Assembly: GCA_946221915.1 (NCBI GenBank)
Contig: CAMIKG010000015.1
Location: 26,376-90,375 of the forward strand
Origin: an uncultured Erwinia sp.
Lineage (GTDB): Bacteria > Pseudomonadota > Gammaproteobacteria > Enterobacterales > Enterobacteriaceae
Reading direction: 5' to 3'
Length of the DNA stretch: 64,000 nt
The notes below the pieces were generated by a model that was not told where the DNA came from, did no database searches, and saw nothing but the letters and a program-made list of their open reading frames with translations. A program made the translations under genes and the position numbers. Within the stretch, counting starts at the first letter, position 1. Every line of letters begins with the position of its first letter. Positions 33,540 through 42,596 of this stretch are shown in pieces.

Positions 33540-34939
33540 AATATTAACTTCCTTTTAATCAAAACCACCTGAGCCATTATGCTTTCTTCATGGGCAGTAA
33601 ACGCTTGACATTTGAGCGTCATTTCCTCTTTTAGAATCTCTTCCGAAAAATCGTAATGCTCCGCCATAGGATCATTCTCTTTCCCTGAATGGTGCATGCA
33701 GAGCATGCTTATCTCTTTTGTGTCCGTTCTCGATATTCCCCGAGACCGCAACTGAGCTATTATATTGCTCTTGAGGAATTTGCGGCACATAGTATTGAAA
33801 GCACCTGAGCGTCCCTTCACTGTACCATCATGACGTATTCCCTTAACAGCATTTTCGGGACTGTTATCTTTAATTAGCTTATCAAGTGAGCGTTTAGAAA
33901 ATGCCTCCAGAGGATTCCTCGGCTGGAGGAAAACATACTCCTTATTGCAACCCATTACCGAGTCCCGCCAGCTTTTCTGCTCTTGCAAAATTTTTTTCAT
34001 TTCGTGCGTAACAGGAATTGAAAACTCTTTTTGGGTTTTCATAGCACCACGGGTTCCAATTACACCAGCTGGATAAGTTATGACAGACAGATCGCTGGCG
34101 ACATATTCCCAGCGAAGATTAGAGACATTTATCGGGCGAACGCCAGTCAGTATCATGTAACGTATAGCATTTTTTTGGTGGATAGATGATGCGCCAGCCA
34201 TGTTTATCCATAGCTTAGCTATCGACTCTATATCGGTGAAAAGTTTCGTTGGGAGGGGCCGTTGCACTCTGGAGGAAATGTAGTCATCAGGAATGATGGC
34301 AGCGACATTCCGGCCATTGTTAAATAATGGCGCACCAAACTTCCACACTCGTCTTAATTCGGCAAAAAGCTCCAGTGCATGATTATTGCTTTTGGTGATT
34401 ATCCACTCGTCCAGGACCTCAATCAGTCTGTGATAGGTAACGGCGCTAAATACCTCTCTGTCTGAAAAAGACAGCTTCAGAGCACCCGTTCGGCACAGAT
34501 AAGTAGCGTAGCTATTCTCACCAAGCTTTTTACGATCAACCTTTGCTTTGAGATCTGCCTCGTAATACCCAATAACGTGTATAACCGACTCTGCAGATAA
34601 TCCCCCTGCCGCCAGCTCAGCAGCTTTCTCTCTGGCGATCTGCAATGACAGTTCAGGCCATTCGCCAAGCTTATGCCCTTTAAGTCCCATCTTTTTTGGG
34701 AACTCAGCATAAATGGTGACTTTACCAGCCTTACTGAAATCGATACGCAGATAATTACTTTTCTCGTACTTGGAACGGCGTGATAGTCCAGAATGGGCAA
34801 GGATGGCTTTAGCAGCCGCAACACAGATTTTCATGTGTGAGCTTGTATACGGCGGCTTACACTCTTCCCATCGTGCTGAAGCCGCCATATGACCGGGATC
34901 ATTGGGGGCACTTATCTTTTGTGTTATCGTTCGCGACAT
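33536..34939 (-). CDS. int: Tyrosine recombinase, prophage integrase
   Basis: 467 residues with an N-terminal arm-binding region and a C-terminal catalytic domain: Arg in LTGVRPINVSNLRW near 265, Tyr in MAEHYDFSEE near 428, and a CMHHSGKE block before it. The usual box II H-x-L-R appears as T-M-C-R (near 382), a departure from the consensus. It lies at the right end of the prophage, pointing inward, with attR between its start and yfhL. ATG 34939 follows AGGA. Confidence 0.88.
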   Translation of the reverse strand: MSRTITQKISAPNDPGHMAASARWEECKPPYTSSHMKICVAAAKAILAHSGLSRRSKYEKSNYLRIDFSKAGKVTIYAEFPKKMGLKGHKLGEWPELSLQIAREKAAELAAGGLSAESVIHVIGYYEADLKAKVDRKKLGENSYATYLCRTGALKLSFSDREVFSAVTYHRLIEVLDEWIITKSNNHALELFAELRRVWKFGAPLFNNGRNVAAIIPDDYISSRVQRPLPTKLFTDIESIAKLWINMAGASSIHQKNAIRYMILTGVRPINVSNLRWEYVASDLSVITYPAGVIGTRGAMKTQKEFSIPVTHEMKKILQEQKSWRDSVMGCNKEYVFLQPRNPLEAFSKRSLDKLIKDNSPENAVKGIRHDGTVKGRSGAFNTMCRKFLKSNIIAQLRSRGISRTDTKEISMLCMHHSGKENDPMAEHYDFSEEILKEEMTLKCQAFTAHEESIMAQVVLIKRKLIL

Positions 34940-35153
34940 AGCAACGTCCTGTTATTTGCCGACTTGAATACTGTGCTCACACATGAGGGGTTTAGGATGA
35001 GCGTTTTGCGTGTGTGTTGCTATTTTGTGTTGCGGACAATGGTTTTTCAACAGGAATCACACTGGATGAAAACACACTTCAGTTGCTAAAGTGCGTTTTG
35101 CGGATAGTGTGTAATCTAATGATTTATATGAACTTTAAGCGTAAATAACTGAA
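34940..35153. other. Right prophage-chromosome junction (attR region) and yfhL leader
   Basis: 214 bases between the integrase start and yfhL. They must hold attR and the yfhL promoter. No tRNA gene is present. The region is AT-rich with repeated GTGTGTTG/TTGTGTTGCG tracts. The core cannot be located because the left copy is outside the window. Confidence 0.5.
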
Positions 35154-35411
35154 ATGGCTTTACTGATTACAAAGAAGTGTATCAACTGCGACATGTGTGA
35201 ACCGGAGTGTCCGAACCAGGCGATTTCGATGGGTGATGAGATTTATCAGATCGATGTCGACTGCTGCACTGAGTGCGTCGGCCACTACGAGACGCCGACC
35301 TGCCAGCAGGTGTGTCCGATTGACAACACCATTATCACTGACCCAATGCATATCGAATCAAACGAGGCATTGTGGGAAAAATTTGTCGTGATGCATCACG
35401 CGGCGATGTAA
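35154..35411 (+). CDS. yfhL: YfhL-type ferredoxin, two [4Fe-4S] clusters
   Basis: 85 residues with CINCDMCEPECP (first cluster set) and CCTECVGHYETPTCQQVCP (second set with insert), the YfhL/Alvin-type ferredoxin pattern. A small cytoplasmic electron carrier. It is the first core gene right of the prophage and convergent with acpS, as in E. coli. Confidence 0.96.
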   Translation: MALLITKKCINCDMCEPECPNQAISMGDEIYQIDVDCCTECVGHYETPTCQQVCPIDNTIITDPMHIESNEALWEKFVVMHHAAM

Positions 35412-35421
35412 TGTCGCCACC

Positions 35422-35443
35422 CTTCCCCGTGTTAGCGGGGAAG
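35422..35443. terminator. Hairpin between convergent yfhL and acpS
   Basis: CTTCCCCG (35422-35429) pairs with CGGGGAAG (35436-35443), loop of six. No T-run on either side, so termination would be weak or Rho-assisted. Confidence 0.4.
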
Positions 35444-35452
35444 AGCTAACCA

Positions 35453-35833
35453 CTAATTTTCAATAATCACCGTTGCGCAGGCATAGTTACGTTCATCCGC
35501 CAGCGTCACATGCACATACTTTACCCCGAGCTTTTCCGCCACTTCCGCCGCGTGCTCAAAGAAGCGTAAACCCGGTTTACCGAGCGCATCGTTATAGACT
35601 TCAAACTGATTAAAGGCTAAACCGCCGCGAATACCGGTGCCAAACGCTTTGGCCGCCGCTTCTTTTACCGCAAAGCGCTTTGCCAGAAAACGCACGGGCT
35701 GCTGATGCGCCTGATATTGTTGCCACTCGTTGCTGCTCAGCACCCGCTGCGCCAGCCGATCGCCGGAGCGGGAGATCACGCCCTCTATGCGCGCGATCTC
35801 GACAATATCGGTTCCGAGGCCTAGGATTGCCAT
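35453..35833 (-). CDS. acpS: Holo-[acyl-carrier-protein] synthase
   Basis: 126 residues. LGTDIVEIARIE and FAVKEAAAKAFGTG carry the metal- and CoA-binding Asp and Glu of AcpS. It transfers 4'-phosphopantetheine from CoA to Ser of acyl carrier protein in fatty acid synthesis. ATG overlaps the pdxJ stop (TAATG). Confidence 0.98.
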   Translation of the reverse strand: MAILGLGTDIVEIARIEGVISRSGDRLAQRVLSSNEWQQYQAHQQPVRFLAKRFAVKEAAAKAFGTGIRGGLAFNQFEVYNDALGKPGLRFFEHAAEVAEKLGVKYVHVTLADERNYACATVIIEN

Positions 35834-36564
35834 TAGCGACGCGCTTCCCGCAGCAGCTGTTTCATCTCTTTCACCGCTTCCGGCAGCCCGCTCATCACCG
35901 CGCGGCCAATAATCGCGTGACCGATATTCAGCTCATGCATCTCCGGCAGCGCCGCAATCGGCAGTACATTGTGATAGGTCAGGCCATGCCCGGCATTCAC
36001 TTTCAGCCCTTTGCCTGCCGCATAGGTAGCCGCTTCACGGATACGCGCCAGTTCTTCATCGCGCGCCTTGCCCTCTTCCGCTTCGGCATAGGCGCCGGTG
36101 TGGATTTCGATATACGGCGCGCCAGATTTAACTGCGGCATCAATCTGCTTTTTATCAGCATCGATAAACAGTGAAACCAGAATGCCCGCTTTTTGCAGCT
36201 GCTTAACCGCACTCTTGACCTTCTTCAGCTGGCCCGCAACATCCAGCCCGCCTTCAGTGGTCACTTCCTCACGCTTCTCCGGCACCAGGCAGCAGAAATG
36301 CGGTTTGGTTTCACAGGCGATGGCGACCATCTCATCGGTAACCGCCATTTCAAGGTTCATACGCGTCTGAATTGTCTCACGCAGAATGCGCACATCGCGA
36401 TCGGTGATATGGCGGCGATCCTCGCGCAGATGCACGGTAATACCGTCAGCGCCAGCCTGCTCGGCAACAAACGCCGCCTGCACCGGATCGGGATAGTTAG
36501 TGCCACGCGCGTTACGCACAGTAGCCACATGATCGATATTGACGCCTAACAACAACTCAGCCAT
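35833..36564 (-). CDS. pdxJ: Pyridoxine 5'-phosphate synthase
   Basis: 243 residues from ATG 36564 (GAGGA upstream), equal to E. coli PdxJ; upstream in-frame codons are not used. MAELLLGVNIDHVATVRNARG, GADGITVHLREDRRHI and KGLKVNAGHGLTY are diagnostic. It condenses deoxyxylulose phosphate with aminoacetone phosphate derivative in PLP synthesis. Translation coupled to acpS. Confidence 0.98.
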   Translation of the reverse strand: MAELLLGVNIDHVATVRNARGTNYPDPVQAAFVAEQAGADGITVHLREDRRHITDRDVRILRETIQTRMNLEMAVTDEMVAIACETKPHFCCLVPEKREEVTTEGGLDVAGQLKKVKSAVKQLQKAGILVSLFIDADKKQIDAAVKSGAPYIEIHTGAYAEAEEGKARDEELARIREAATYAAGKGLKVNAGHGLTYHNVLPIAALPEMHELNIGHAIIGRAVMSGLPEAVKEMKQLLREARR

Positions 36565-36630
36565 GACAATCCTCAGATTTTTACGCAACAGGGAGAGGCC
36601 AGTGTACCGCGTCCGCCAGCATAGTGGAGG

Positions 36631-37368
36631 CTATTCTGCAGCAGAGGGCGGTGTGTCTGCGCGTTTTTTCGGCACAAACTGACGAAACAACTCCTGGCTC
36701 TTGAGCGGCTTGCCACCAAGATAGGGTTTGAGTGCGATACGGGTAAAACGCTTCGCCGCGCGCAGACAGTCAGCATCGGGAAATTCACGTTCAAATAGCG
36801 CACGCAACTGGCGGCCGGTAAAGCTGCGGTTATTGACCACCATACTGGCAATAAAGCCCTTCTCTTCGCGGTAACTGTAGGTCATCTCATCGCTGACTTC
36901 GTCGCCGCTGCCGGCGCAATGCAGAAAATCGACGCCATACCCCAGATGCCCCAGCATCGCCAGTTCAAAACGGCGCAGCGCCGGTTCCGGCGAGCCGCTG
37001 GCAGCGGCCAGTGTCTGGATACAGTGGAGATAATCGAAGAACAGTTCCGGAAATGCGGTTTCATGCTGCAGCACGCGCGCCAGCAGCTCATTAACATACA
37101 AACCGCAGTAGAGGGTGATGCCGCTGAGCGGCAGCGCCAGCGAAACTGCCTCGGCGCTGCGCAGCGTTTTGACTTCGCCGCGTCCGCCCCAGCGGATCAG
37201 CAGCGGGGTGAAAGGCTGGAGTGCGCCTTTCAGATGGGAGCGTTTGGAGCGGGCGCCTTTTGCCAGCACCCGCAAACGTCCGTGACTTTCAGTAAACAGA
37301 TCTAACAGCAGACTGGTTTCGCTGTAAGGTCGTCCATGCAGGACAAAGGCGCGTTGCCAGCCTTCCAT
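36631..37368 (-). CDS. recO: DNA repair protein RecO
   Basis: 245 residues: N-terminal OB fold (GWQRAFVLHGRPYSETSLLLDLF), GARSKRSHLKGALQPFTPLL and a helical C-terminus. It loads RecA on SSB-coated DNA with RecR in the RecFOR pathway. The C-terminal last few residues differ from E. coli. It lies between era and pdxJ in the rnc operon as in E. coli. Confidence 0.98.
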   Translation of the reverse strand: MEGWQRAFVLHGRPYSETSLLLDLFTESHGRLRVLAKGARSKRSHLKGALQPFTPLLIRWGGRGEVKTLRSAEAVSLALPLSGITLYCGLYVNELLARVLQHETAFPELFFDYLHCIQTLAAASGSPEPALRRFELAMLGHLGYGVDFLHCAGSGDEVSDEMTYSYREEKGFIASMVVNNRSFTGRQLRALFEREFPDADCLRAAKRFTRIALKPYLGGKPLKSQELFRQFVPKKRADTPPSAAE

Positions 37369-37375
37369 TTAGCGC

Positions 37376-38281
37376 TTACAGATCGTCAACATAGCCCAGA
37401 CTGCGCAGGGCACGTTCATCATCCGCCCAGCCGGACTTCACTTTCACCCACAGCTCAAGGTGCACTTTCGCCTCGAACATCTCTTCCATATCTTTACGGG
37501 CTTCAATGCCGATGGTTTTGATCTTGGCGCCTTTGTTGCCAATCACCATCTTCTTCTGGCCTTCACGCTCCACCAGAATCAGGCCGTTGATATCGTAACC
37601 GCCGCGTTCATTGGTCACAAAACGTTCGATTTCTACGGTAACGGAATACGGCAGCTCTGCGCCGAGGAAACGCATCAGTTTTTCACGGATAATTTCCGAC
37701 GCCATAAAGCGCTGCGAGCGGTCAGTAATGTACTCTTCCGGGAAATGGTGATCGGCTTGCGGCAGACGCTTACGCACGATGCTGGCAATCGCCTCAACGT
37801 TCTTGCCCGTTTCGGCAGAGATCGGCACCACATCCATAAAGTTCATCTGCTGGCTGAGGAACTGGATATGCGGCAGCAGCACGCTTTTATCCGTCACGTT
37901 ATCAACTTTGTTGATTGCCAGAATCACCGGCACTTTGCCGTCTTTCAGCTTGTTGAGCACCATCTCATCGTCGGCGGTCCAGCGCGTGCCTTCGACCACA
38001 AAGATCACCAGTTCAACATCACCAATCGAGCTGCTGGCTGCACGGTTCATCAGACGGTTGATCGCGCGCTTCTCTTCCATGTGCAGACCCGGGGTATCGA
38101 CATAAATCGCCTGATACGCGCCTTCGGTATGGATGCCCATAATACGGTGACGGGTGGTTTGTGGTTTACGCGAGGTAATCGACACCTTCTGCCCGAGTAA
38201 CTGGTTCAGCAGTGTCGATTTTCCTACGTTCGGGCGGCCGACAATCGCAATAAAGCCGCAATGGGTTTGTTGTTCGCTCAT
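37376..38281 (-). CDS. era: GTPase Era
   Basis: 301 residues: G1 GRPNVGKST at about 15-23, DTPG in YVDTPGLHMEEKRAINRLMNR, NKVD near 124, and the C-terminal KH domain (VIGNKGAKIKTIGIEARKDME). It helps 16S rRNA maturation and 30S assembly. The start overlaps the rnc stop by four bases. Confidence 0.99.
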   Translation of the reverse strand: MSEQQTHCGFIAIVGRPNVGKSTLLNQLLGQKVSITSRKPQTTRHRIMGIHTEGAYQAIYVDTPGLHMEEKRAINRLMNRAASSSIGDVELVIFVVEGTRWTADDEMVLNKLKDGKVPVILAINKVDNVTDKSVLLPHIQFLSQQMNFMDVVPISAETGKNVEAIASIVRKRLPQADHHFPEEYITDRSQRFMASEIIREKLMRFLGAELPYSVTVEIERFVTNERGGYDINGLILVEREGQKKMVIGNKGAKIKTIGIEARKDMEEMFEAKVHLELWVKVKSGWADDERALRSLGYVDDL

Positions 38282-38958
38282 TCGAGTCCTAACTTGATCA
38301 GCGCCTGTTCGGCCGCTGCCTGTTCAGCTTTGCGACGACTGGAGCCGGTGCCCACCACCGGGTCCGCCATACCGCTCACCTGACAGTGAATAGTAAATTC
38401 CTGGTCATGCGCTTCGCCACGAACCTGCACCACCAGATAAGATGGCAGCGGCAGGTGACGACCCTGCAGATACTCCTGCAGACGCGTTTTTGGATCTTTC
38501 TGCTTGTCGCCTGGGCTAATCTGCTCAAGGCGTGACTGATACCAGTTAAGGATCAGCTTTTCGACGGTCTGGATATCACTGTCGAGGAATACGCCACCAA
38601 TCAGCGCCTCGACCGTATCCGCCAGGATAGACTCCCGACGGTAACCGCCACTTTTCAATTCACCCGGTCCCAGGCGCAAGCATTCGCCGAGATCGAACTC
38701 ACGCGCCATCTCCGCCAGCGTGTTGCCACGTACCAGCGTCGCGCGCATGCGACTCATGTCACCTTCGTCCACCCGTGGAAAACGGTGGTACAGGGCATTC
38801 GCAATCACGTAGCTCAGAATGGAGTCGCCAAGAAATTCCAGTCGTTCATTGTGTTTGCTGCTGGCACTGCGATGGGTTAATGCCTGCTGCAAAAGTTCCA
38901 GATGAGTAAAATTGTAGCCCAGCTTTTGCTGGAGCCTGTTAATTACGATGGGGTTCAT
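38278..38958 (-). CDS. rnc: Ribonuclease III
   Basis: 226 residues, same as E. coli. Signature NERLEFLGDSILSYVIA, second acidic site DTVEALIGGVFLD, and C-terminal dsRNA-binding domain ending SRRKAEQAAAEQALIKLGLE-type sequence. It cuts rRNA precursors and structured mRNAs, including its own leader. Confidence 0.99.
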   Translation of the reverse strand: MNPIVINRLQQKLGYNFTHLELLQQALTHRSASSKHNERLEFLGDSILSYVIANALYHRFPRVDEGDMSRMRATLVRGNTLAEMAREFDLGECLRLGPGELKSGGYRRESILADTVEALIGGVFLDSDIQTVEKLILNWYQSRLEQISPGDKQKDPKTRLQEYLQGRHLPLPSYLVVQVRGEAHDQEFTIHCQVSGMADPVVGTGSSRRKAEQAAAEQALIKLGLE

Positions 38959-39047
38959 GCGTTACCAATATCAATAATGCGTCAATTATTCTGCACACGG
39001 AACAGGGCTGTCTGTAAAAACCAACGCTAAACAGTTTCGTTTGCAGT

Positions 39048-39104
39048 GGCTTCCCGCAGGAAGCCAACCTTTTGGAAATCAATCGTGCCCGCACTGCTGC
39101 GGGC
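39048..39104 (-). promoter_or_regulatory. Two hairpins in the lepB-rnc leader (likely rncO-type element)
   Basis: GGCTTCC/GGAAGCC (39048-39054 and 39059-39065) and GCCCGCA/TGCGGGC (39087-39093 and 39098-39104) lie in the 150-base gap upstream of rnc. In E. coli RNase III cuts a stem in this leader to lower its own expression. The hairpin nearest lepB could also act as a partial terminator. Confidence 0.5.
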
Positions 39105-39109
39105 GACAA

Positions 39110-40084
39110 TCAATGAATACCGCCAATACGGCTCAGACGAACGCCGGTTGGCCACTCGCCTTCCTGCTTCTCAAAGCTCATCCAGATAGCGGTCGCTTTA
39201 CCAACCAGATTTTTCTCCGGGACAAATCCCCAATAACGGCTGTCGGCGCTGTTATCGCGGTTATCGCCCATCATGAAGTACTGGCCCTGCGGCACCACCC
39301 AGGTGGCCTGCGGCTGGCCTGGCTGACGATAGTACAGGCCGGGCTGGCTCTGCATCTCATTCACCAGCAAAATGCGGTGGGTCACTTCACCCAGCGTTTC
39401 GTTACGTGTACCGAGACGCAGACCGCCCTTCATGGTCTCGCCCTGCGGCACCTGATAGAAACCGTTACCCGCTTCGTTACCGGCAAAACCGCTGAAGGTC
39501 TGGATAAAATCGCTTGGCTGGACATCAGAATAAGTCACTGGCAGCGCGCTGCTGCATGGCTGTTCGTTATCACAGGCCGGGCTAATGGTGACGGTTTTAC
39601 TGTCTGGATCATAGCTGACCCGGTCGCCAGGTAAACCTACCACGCGTTTAATATAATCCACACTTGGCTCTTTCGGGTATTTAAACACCGCGATATCGCC
39701 ACGCTTCGGTTCGCCGGTCGGGATCAGTGTAGTCTGTGTAATCGGATCTTTGATGCCGTAGGCAAATTTTTCCACCAGAATAAAGTCGCCAATCAGCAAG
39801 GTCGGCATCATCGAACCCGATGGGATCTGGAATGGCTCGTAAATAAACGAGCGCACCACAAATACTACTGCCAGTACCGGAAACACCGACGCTGCGGTTT
39901 CCACCCAGCCCGGTTGTTTCGCGACTTTCGCCAGCGTCTTGTCGTCAAGGCCATTGCCGGTTTGCGCCTGTGCCTGCGCCTGTTTCGCGCGGCGTTCAGG
40001 TGCCCATTTAAACTTATCGATACACCAGATAATGCCGGTTAGCACGGTGGCGACAAACAGAATCAGGGCGAAAGTATTAGCCAT
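39110..40084 (-). CDS. lepB: Signal peptidase I
   Basis: 324 residues, equal to E. coli. Two N-terminal membrane segments (4-20 and about 64-80), catalytic Ser91 in QIPSGSMMPTL and Lys146 in DYIKRVVGLPGD, GDNRDNSADSRYWG near 272. It removes signal peptides at the periplasmic face. It starts 12 bases after lepA. Confidence 0.99.
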   Translation of the reverse strand: MANTFALILFVATVLTGIIWCIDKFKWAPERRAKQAQAQAQTGNGLDDKTLAKVAKQPGWVETAASVFPVLAVVFVVRSFIYEPFQIPSGSMMPTLLIGDFILVEKFAYGIKDPITQTTLIPTGEPKRGDIAVFKYPKEPSVDYIKRVVGLPGDRVSYDPDSKTVTISPACDNEQPCSSALPVTYSDVQPSDFIQTFSGFAGNEAGNGFYQVPQGETMKGGLRLGTRNETLGEVTHRILLVNEMQSQPGLYYRQPGQPQATWVVPQGQYFMMGDNRDNSADSRYWGFVPEKNLVGKATAIWMSFEKQEGEWPTGVRLSRIGGIH

Positions 40085-40096
40085 TAACCGATTTCC

Positions 40097-41896
40097 TTAT
40101 TTGCTCTCTTTTCCAACATGCAGAATTGCAAGGAACGCTTCCTGCGGCAGTTCAACGTTACCGACCTGCTTCATACGTTTCTTACCATCTTTCTGTTTCT
40201 GCAGCAGTTTCTTCTTACGGCTGACGTCACCGCCGTAACACTTCGCCAGAACGTTTTTACGCAGCTGTTTCACTGTGGAACGGGCAATAATATGGTTGCC
40301 AATCGCCGCCTGAATCGCGATATCAAACTGCTGACGTGGGATCAGATCTTTCATCTTCTCCACCAGCTCACGACCACGATATTGCGAGTTGTCACGGTGT
40401 GTAATCAGCGCCAGCGCATCGACGCGTTCGCTGTTGATCAGCACGTCTACACGCACCATATCAGAGGCCTGGAAGCGTTTGAAATTGTAATCAAGCGACG
40501 CATAGCCGCGTGAGGTGGACTTCAGACGGTCAAAGAAGTCGAGCACCACTTCCGCCATCGGGATGTCATACGTCAGCGCGACCTGGTTGCCGTGATAGAC
40601 CATGTTGGTCTGCACGCCACGCTTCTCGATGCACAGCGTAATCACGTTGCCCAGATACTCCTGCGGCAGCAGCATGTGACATTCAGCAATCGGCTCACGC
40701 AGTTCAGCAATATTGTTCAGCGGCGGCAGCTTGGATGGGCTGTCAACATAAACGACTTCACCACCCGTGGTTTCCACTTCATAGACTACCGTTGGCGCGG
40801 TGGTGATCAGATCGAGATCGTATTCACGCTCCAGGCGTTCCTGAATGATCTCCATATGCAGCAGACCGAGGAAGCCACAACGGAAACCGAAGCCCAGCGC
40901 CGTTGAGCTTTCTGGCTCATAGAACAGTGACGCATCGTTCAGGCTCAGTTTGCCCAGCGCATCACGGAACGCTTCATAATCATCAGAGCTGACCGGGAAC
41001 AGACCCGCATACACCTGCGGCTTCACTTTCTTAAAGCCAGGCAGCGCCTTATCCGCCGGATTACGTGAAAGCGTCAGGGTATCACCTACTGGCGCGCCAA
41101 GAATGTCTTTAATCGCACATACCAGCCAGCCTACTTCACCGCAGTTCAGCACATCACGATCAACCTGTTTCGGGGTGAAAATCCCGAGACGATCGGCGTT
41201 GTAAACCTGACCAGTGCTCATCACTTTGATTTTGTCGCCTTTGCGCATGGTGCCGTTTTTCACACGCACCAGCGACACGACGCCGAGATAGTTATCGAAC
41301 CAGGAGTCGATAATCAGCGCCTGCAGTGGACCTTCCGGATCGCCTTCTGGCGGCGGAATATCACGCACCAGACGCTCCAGCACCTCAGGCACGCCCACGC
41401 CGGTTTTCGCCGAACAACGTACTGCGTCAGTGGCATCGATACCGACAATATCTTCGATTTCCTGGGCCGCGCGCTCAGGATCAGCCGCAGGCAGGTCGAT
41501 TTTATTGAGAACCGGTACAACTTCCAGATCCATTTCAATAGCGGTATAGCAGTTTGCCAGGGTTTGCGCTTCCACCCCCTGACCTGCATCCACCACCAGC
41601 AACGCGCCTTCACAGGCAGCGAGAGAACGTGATACCTCATAAGAGAAGTCCACGTGGCCTGGCGTGTCGATAAAATTGAGCTGGTAAGTTTCGCCGTCCA
41701 GCGCTTTATAATCGAGCGTGACGCTCTGCGCCTTGATGGTGATACCGCGCTCACGTTCCAAATCCATTGAATCCAGAACCTGCGCAGCCATTTCACGGTC
41801 GCTCAGACCACCGCAGATTTGAATCAGACGGTCAGAAAGCGTCGATTTGCCGTGGTCGATGTGAGCGATGATGGAGAAATTTCGTATGTGCTTCAT
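40097..41896 (-). CDS. lepA: Elongation factor 4 (LepA)
   Basis: 599 residues: G1 AHIDHGKST, DTPGHVDF, NKIDLP, then translation-factor domains and the LepA-specific C-terminus with KCYGGDVSRKKKLLQKQKDGKKRMK. A ribosomal GTPase affecting translocation and initiation. Cotranscribed with lepB. Confidence 0.99.
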   Translation of the reverse strand: MKHIRNFSIIAHIDHGKSTLSDRLIQICGGLSDREMAAQVLDSMDLERERGITIKAQSVTLDYKALDGETYQLNFIDTPGHVDFSYEVSRSLAACEGALLVVDAGQGVEAQTLANCYTAIEMDLEVVPVLNKIDLPAADPERAAQEIEDIVGIDATDAVRCSAKTGVGVPEVLERLVRDIPPPEGDPEGPLQALIIDSWFDNYLGVVSLVRVKNGTMRKGDKIKVMSTGQVYNADRLGIFTPKQVDRDVLNCGEVGWLVCAIKDILGAPVGDTLTLSRNPADKALPGFKKVKPQVYAGLFPVSSDDYEAFRDALGKLSLNDASLFYEPESSTALGFGFRCGFLGLLHMEIIQERLEREYDLDLITTAPTVVYEVETTGGEVVYVDSPSKLPPLNNIAELREPIAECHMLLPQEYLGNVITLCIEKRGVQTNMVYHGNQVALTYDIPMAEVVLDFFDRLKSTSRGYASLDYNFKRFQASDMVRVDVLINSERVDALALITHRDNSQYRGRELVEKMKDLIPRQQFDIAIQAAIGNHIIARSTVKQLRKNVLAKCYGGDVSRKKKLLQKQKDGKKRMKQVGNVELPQEAFLAILHVGKESK

Positions 41897-42131
41897 TATA
41901 AAGATTTTTCTGCCTTACAAATTCTGAAAACTCTCGCGATGGGTGAGAGCGTATGTCACAGGCGGACTTTTGCCCGAAAGGCTGCATTCTACACTACATA
42001 TCAGAGTCGGGGAATCATCGACAGTAAGGGATACCGCGAAGAAAAAACAACTGAAGGGAAAATCTACAACCTTGCGGGGAAAAACAGGAAAACGAAAGCG
42101 CCACATGCCACCGCCGATGTGGCGTAACCCG

Positions 42132-42596
42132 TTAAGCATCCGTTTCGACACGCAGCTCGTCGACGGGTAATGAAACGCTTAAAATAATGGGCTGAAACGC
42201 CTCACGATCGCCAAAATGCGCAGAGAGGCCTTTCGCCACAATGAAACCACCAATGCCGCCCAACAGCGCGCCTGCTGCCGCCGCGAGATCGCTGTGGAAC
42301 AGCGCCTGGAATACACCGGCAAACACAAACAGGCCCAGCAGCGGTGTCATGTACACCAGCAATGCCGACCCCAACAGACTGCTCTCCTTGATACCCAGCT
42401 CAATACGCTGCCCCGGCTGCAGCGGCTCTTTACTGGCAATCTGCATCACATGGGCATTTTTCGGGCCGATTTTATTCAGCATCGCACTGCCGCAGCCTTT
42501 ACGTGCCGAGCAACTGTTGCAGCTGGTTTTAATTTCGGAGTGCAACGTCGCCACGCCGTTTTGCCACGCAACCACCGTGGCCCATTCTCTCATCAT
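42132..42596 (-). CDS. rseC: SoxR-reducing/sigma-E factor RseC
   Basis: 154 residues. Cys-rich N-terminal motif (CNSCSARKGCGSAMLNKIGP) that may bind an iron-sulphur cluster, and two membrane helices (LLVYMTPLLGLFVFAGVF; AAGALLGGIGGFIVAKG). An inner-membrane protein linked to the SoxR-reducing system. It overlaps rseB by four bases. Confidence 0.97.
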   Translation of the reverse strand: MMREWATVVAWQNGVATLHSEIKTSCNSCSARKGCGSAMLNKIGPKNAHVMQIASKEPLQPGQRIELGIKESSLLGSALLVYMTPLLGLFVFAGVFQALFHSDLAAAAGALLGGIGGFIVAKGLSAHFGDREAFQPIILSVSLPVDELRVETDA

